Assembly (NCBI RefSeq): GCF_001949145.1
Contig: NW_019091422.1
Location: 1,402,649 to 1,415,465, forward strand
DNA length: 12,817 bases
Reading direction: 5' to 3'
DNA from: Acanthaster planci
Lineage: Eukaryota; Echinodermata; Asteroidea; Valvatida; Acanthasteridae
In this document: piece by piece, positions 9,829 to 12,817 of the stretch
Numbering within the stretch: the stretch's first letter is position 1
How the letters are laid out: every line of letters begins with the position of its first letter
The notes under the pieces: generated by a model
Databases searched by the model: none
What the model saw: the letters and a program-made list of their open reading frames with translations, nothing else
What the model was told of the DNA's origin: nothing
Translations under genes and position numbers: made by a program

Positions 9829-10097
9829 CTGAAATATTTAAGAAGCCATGGATGACTATGGGAATTATTGGGAATACTAACTTGTTATGGCAAGTGAACC
9901 AAAATGGTAGCAATTTTTGATCTGCAAATATAAAAGAAAATGAAAACGGCCTGTAAACACGAAAGAAGGCTGCCAATCTCTGATTTATTACTCAAGTAGT
10001 TTCATAATACAAGTTAGAATTCACCGATCTCAAACTAAAATTAGAGACTCTTTTGAACATGACAAGTGGATATTAGGATCAGTACATGTCAATTTAC
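9829..10097 (-). other. Intron inside module 2 C domain
   Basis: This 269-nt intron starts GTAAATTGAC and ends ATATTTCAG on the minus strand. It sits at the same place in the Ig fold as the 433-nt intron of module 1. No other exon is apparent. Confidence 0.75.
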
Positions 10098-10325
10098 CTG
10101 GCTGATGGGCTTCCGTTAGATACCTGGTATAGGTAGATTCAGCCTCCTCCACGCGGCCGTCTTGAAACACAATGGACCATCGGATAGCTACCGGGGGTTT
10201 GACTTGTTCAACTTTGCATGTAAGGGTGACATTTACCATATCGTGTGGTACGCTAATAATGCATTCATCACTAAGCTCTGACTGCTGTGGAACACACCCA
10301 GGAACAACAGGAAACGGCTTTTTGG
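10098..10325 (-). CDS. Ig receptor, module 2: first half of C-type Ig domain
   Basis: This 228-nt phase 1-1 exon has acceptor ATAGTTTCAG|CC and donor CAGCCAG|GTAAAT. Its translation has FPVVPGC near the start, an extra cysteine pair (11 and 22), the B-strand motif NVTLTCKVE (Cys37) and Trp50 thirteen residues on. This is the standard Cys-to-Trp spacing of C2/I-set Ig domains. NVT at residues 32-34 is a possible glycosylation site. The extra cysteine pair is also in the paralogous exon at 12492-12719, so it may form a second disulfide. The exon joins the V domain upstream and the half-domain exon at 9661-9828 downstream. No specific family member or ligand is recognised. Confidence 0.85.
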
Positions 10326-10701
10326 CTGAAACTATAAATTGACAAAAACGGAATGATCGCATAGAGAGAAACATGCACTTCTAGTGAAAAGCGTGAAAAG
10401 CAACCCATAGAGGAATGGGGAAGTTACTATTGGAGTTTACCACAAAGCGTTTAATTGAAAAGTAAACTAACCTTTTTCCTAGGGCCAGATTGTTTCACAC
10501 CAATCTAGATCTTGATCAGTTATCCCATCACTGGTTCGCTCCATTTATGAAGCGAGTTTTTGTGTCACTGAACCCACGACAGATCACTGATCGCGTGCGA
10601 TCCGGATCCGTGTGAAACAAACTGGCCCCTAACTTCGTTCTATGGAATGTTGTATAGTTTATCGCAAAATGGTCTCTTTTTGCACAAGTTCATTTCTTCA
10701 C
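10326..10701 (-). other. Intron between V and C domains, with MITE
   Basis: This 376-nt intron runs from the V-exon donor GTGAAG to the acceptor ATAGTTTCAG. A 147-bp inverted-repeat element at 10482-10628 makes up over a third of it. Confidence 0.75.
10482..10628. mobile_element. 147-bp hairpin MITE with CTA target duplication
   Basis: The ends are 19-bp terminal inverted repeats: GGGCCAGATTGTTTCACAC on the left, and the reverse complement of the right end differs from it at one base. CTA lies directly outside both ends (10479-10481 and 10629-10631), as a 3-bp target-site duplication. The interior is also partly palindromic: GATCAGTTATC pairs with GATCACTGATC, and TCGCT pairs with AGCGA around a central loop. 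No coding capacity is visible. A 3-bp A/T-centred duplication and GGGCC-type ends fit non-autonomous PIF/Harbinger elements; that superfamily call is an inference. Confidence 0.8.
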
Positions 10702-11019
10702 CTTTGACCGCTACCTCTACAGTTCCTTCGTGTAATCTGCCCACATGTGGTACAACTGTATAAAAATATGTCCCTTCATCAGAGTCGGTGACGTTCTGGA
10801 TAACCAAAGCTAAATTGCTGCTGATGTTGTTACAGCCGAGACAGATGCCGTTCTGGGGACTGATGGTGTCATGTGAATAGGAGCCAATGGCGTGTTCTCT
10901 GTCTCTCGAACCGAAGTACCAGAAGACACAGTCCAGATCTTCTGGCTTGTATGCGAAGGGTGTATTTTGGAGAAAAGGAACAATCCCATGTTGACCCCGC
11001 TCCAAGAATACGACCCGAT
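10702..11019 (-). CDS. Ig receptor, module 2: V-like Ig domain without canonical cysteines
   Basis: This single 318-nt exon (phase 1-1) codes a V-type Ig domain of about 106 residues. The acceptor is CGATTCAAG|AT and the donor GTCAAAG|GTGAAG. It opens with an A-strand-like RVVFLERG, has the C-strand core VFWYFG (Trp34) and the F-strand motif DSDEGTYFY (79-87), and ends in a G strand TVEVAVK. The B-strand cysteine position holds Phe16 and the F-strand position Tyr87, so the usual disulfide cannot form. Three other cysteines are present (31, 60, 63). NIS and NVT glycosylation sites lie at 65 and 76. Being in one exon is typical of V domains, unlike the split C domains beside it. The exon is probably extracellular; the missing cysteines do not look like decay, because the frame and splice sites are intact. 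Confidence 0.85.
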
Positions 11020-11890
11020 CTTGAATCGAAATGTAAAGTACAAGCATACAATTTATTATTATATGGTGTCATATTTCAAGAACCACGTAGCAGCCAATAT
11101 GGCTGCATTGCGTGAAACTTTATAGCATACACAAGAGGCATTAAAAACGGCAACGCATAAATTATTAAATTCATGACATTATTGCATAAAGACGAATAAG
11201 TAGATTAAAAGGGGGAAAATTTCATCCGAATTCTATACACTGTTTCAATAAAAGGGAAGCGCGGTGGGAATGAAATGCAGAAATTGAGTTGGAGACGGAA
11301 AGGGGAGTTTCCAGGAGAGGGGTAGGTTGGGCTGCAGGACAAAGGATAGGACCCAGATGGTGTGGATGATGAAGAATACTGAGAAATATTGGTAAGAATT
11401 GCAAAGAAAACAAAACCGCACATACGTGGCGAAGACAAAAGAAAACACAAGCAACATAGATCACTAAAAATTGCAAATGAAGTTAACACATTAAATGGTA
11501 AAATCAAGTCATGTGAATTTGGGTCAGGTAAGAGTACCGATTGCAGGGGAATGACTACTAGGTATATAATGGCTATTCATACATATTACTGGTCAGAAAA
11601 GGGCATGAATGTAAAATTAAAAAGAGATTACATGGTATAAAACAGTTACATCGAATTTGGAATTTTTGACAATGTCAACGGAGCAGTCATCACTATGTTG
11701 ATACGTGGCTTGTGGGATTCATACCACTTATATTTTACCCATGAAGGAGACTGCACTGTTGACATGGCTTGTAAGAGTTCCACTACGATATACAATTGTA
11801 AAGAAACTCCCAATACATAAAAACTATCGGCGTTTTGATTACAACTGACAGTATTTTTCAAAAGGCATGCACCTTAATTTAAATTCCTAC
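11020..11890 (-). other. Intron between module 1 C domain and V domain
   Basis: This 871-nt stretch runs from the GTAGGA donor after the first C domain to the TTCAAG acceptor of the V exon. Exons on both sides are in phase 1, so splicing across it keeps the frame and creates an Asp codon. I looked here for a transmembrane exon, a stop with a poly(A) signal, and a signal-peptide exon that would mark two separate genes. I found no convincing one. Open frames inside it have low-complexity translations and no matching splice phase. Confidence 0.55.
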
Positions 11891-12058
11891 CTGCATGGAC
11901 CTTTGGTGAGATTTTCCTGACGCTAACCAACAAGTGACTTCCATTCTCGCTTCCTACAGCTACGCCATGAGCCTCACATCTATACCTCATAATGTCACTA
12001 CCCATTGTGGGCAGATGGAGAGTTAATAGTGACGTATAAGTGTTGTCGAAAGATGAAC
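11891..12058 (-). CDS. Ig receptor, module 1: second half of C-type Ig domain
   Basis: This 168-nt exon completes the domain begun at 12492-12719. The acceptor is ATTCAG|GTTCATC and the donor GCAG|GTAGGA, both in phase 1, so the half-domains join through a Gly codon. The translation starts GSSFDNTYT, has a hydrophobic E strand and the F-strand motif YRCEAHG (Cys28), and ends in a G strand LLVSVRK. The YRC motif replaces the more usual DxGxYxC. It has no internal ATG-started frame of useful length and was found by aligning to the exon at 9661-9828; a hand alignment gives 27 identical residues of 56. Splitting an Ig domain by a central phase-1 intron is common in I-set/C2 domains. Its donor leaves a G that joins the V exon at 11019 to make an Asp codon. 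Confidence 0.8.
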
Positions 12059-12491
12059 CTGAATTTAAAAAAAATCTCAGCTGAAGTTTGAATGTTTAAA
12101 ATTACTACGCCACAAAACACTTAAACTTAATTGTTTCTTTCACAGTCTTCCAAACACTGATCTTTTATCAGTCAATCCGGAACTTAATGCTTGTATAAGA
12201 CTAGCCGGTTGGAAAGGCTTGTTTGGACTCGTCTGACTGAGGAAATTTCTTTGTTTTATATTGGAGTCCAAAAGGACAGGTAACAGGTAACAGGTAAGGG
12301 TCTTGGTCAGTTCATGATAGTTCGTTGGAAACTATAATTTATGGATTCCTCATTATGACAAGAGGTGTGATGAAATGCCCTTTTATAATTGCTGTAAGTT
12401 GTTTCATCAGTAAAAGAAGAGACACATGGATCACGTTAAGAGAAAAAAAAAGGAAAAGTGGACTCGGGTGGTGAAACAATTGATAAATTAC
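12059..12491 (-). other. Intron inside module 1 C domain
   Basis: This 433-nt intron separates the two half-domain exons of the first C-type Ig domain. It starts GTAATTTATC and ends ATTCAG on the minus strand. Near its middle are three exact copies of a 7-bp unit (12277-12297). I see no other coding exon in it. Confidence 0.7.
12277..12297. repeat. 7-bp tandem repeat, three copies
   Basis: The unit CAGGTAA occurs three times head to tail on the plus strand with no mismatch. Each copy resembles a splice donor (CAG|GTAA), but on the strand opposite to the receptor gene. Confidence 0.85.
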
Positions 12492-12719
12492 CTGGTCTGG
12501 TAACAGGCAATATCGTAGTTGATGAGTTGACTTGCTCAGCGCCACCGTCTGGAAGCACATGAAACCATAAGATGTCTACCGCAGGTTTGACATGCTCAAC
12601 TTTACATGTCAGGCTGATAGTCACCACATCGTATGGTACGCGTACAATGCAGGTATCTACTGGCTTCGACGGGCGAGGATCACACTCAGGAACAACAGGA
12701 AACAACTGCTTAGAAGTCA
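12492..12719 (-). CDS. Ig receptor, module 1: first half of C-type Ig domain
   Basis: This exon codes the N-terminal half of an extracellular C2/I-type immunoglobulin domain. On the minus strand it follows an acceptor reading ATTCACAG and ends at CCAG|GTAATT, giving 228 nt in phase 1-1. It has an FPVVPEC start, an extra cysteine pair (residues 13 and 24), the B-strand LTCK motif (Cys39) and the core Trp52, thirteen residues later. An NSS glycosylation site lies near the end. It matches the exon at 10098-10325 in length and in motifs such as FPVVP, LTCKVE and VKP. Other AG acceptors nearby would break the frame. The upstream exon it joins is outside the window. That it is Ig-like is clear from the motifs; the receptor role is inferred from the gene model. 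No ligand or orthologue is recognised. Confidence 0.82.
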
Positions 12720-12817
12720 CTGTGAATCAAATTTATGTTATCTTAACAGGTGATAACACACGTTAAAGAGTGGTAGCTTTTTACACCTGCCATCTTATGT
12801 GGGATGAGAATGTAACA
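12720..12817 (-). other. Intron upstream of module 1, running off the window
   Basis: This stretch lies before the acceptor of the first C-domain exon. It contains a small inverted repeat GTTATC...GATAAC around 12737-12757 and no exon. The preceding exon, presumably another V domain or the signal peptide, is outside the window. Confidence 0.5.

Noticed and set aside
10869-11125. Overlapping open frames on both strands across the V exon
   Set aside because: They are shadows of the V-domain exon and lack splice or domain support.
11420-11476. Hydrophobic minus-strand start (MQFLVIYVACVFF) followed by a GTATGT donor, as a signal-peptide exon for the V domain
   Set aside because: The donor would leave phase 0 (or phase 2 for the overlapping MLLVFSF frame), but the V exon needs phase 1. 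Kept only as a reminder that a second gene start is possible.
11646-11861. Minus-strand open frame after the module 1 C domain, as a TM or tail exon for a separate gene
   Set aside because: The hydrophobic part (YVLGVSLQLYIVVELL) is short and interrupted, and no acceptor gives the required phase 1.

Overview
The window comes from an AT-rich animal genome, probably an invertebrate, but I cannot name the species. Coding DNA is broken into short exons with good GT/AG splice sites. The recognisable genes are an immunoglobulin-superfamily receptor and a fragment of a Polinton/Maverick-type DNA polymerase B. Nothing looks bacterial or organellar.

The right-hand part (about 7.3 to 12.8 kb, minus strand) holds the 3' part of a cell-surface Ig receptor gene. 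In transcription order I place: a two-exon C-type Ig domain (12719-12492 and 12058-11891), a one-exon V-like Ig domain (11019-10702), a second two-exon C-type domain (10325-10098 and 9828-9661), a transmembrane exon (8663-8554) and, less surely, a short basic cytoplasmic tail ending in TAA (7403-7323). All Ig exons start and end in phase 1 and join in frame. The C-domain exons of the two modules have the same lengths (228 and 168 nt) and are clear paralogues. The simplest reading is one gene with repeated V-C modules before a single membrane anchor. The signal peptide and any further Ig domains would lie beyond the right edge. The V domain lacks both canonical disulfide cysteines.

The left-hand part (about 1.7 to 5.1 kb) is a repeat mosaic. 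Repeat family R1 occurs at 1731-1947 and 3457-4034, and repeat family R2 at 2435-3064 and 4440-5101, in the same order and orientation but with unrelated spacers. A decayed plus-strand fragment of a protein-primed type B DNA polymerase gene (about 3067-3456) sits exactly between the first R2 copy and the second R1 copy. The only ambiguous base of the window (3066) is at its left junction.

Other mobile or repeated DNA includes a 147-bp hairpin MITE with 19-bp inverted ends and a CTA target duplication inside a receptor intron (10482-10628), short tandem repeats in two other introns, and degenerate repeats at 7.56-7.92 kb and 8.18-8.25 kb. I could not support genes in 1-1730, the repeat spacers, or 5102-7322.
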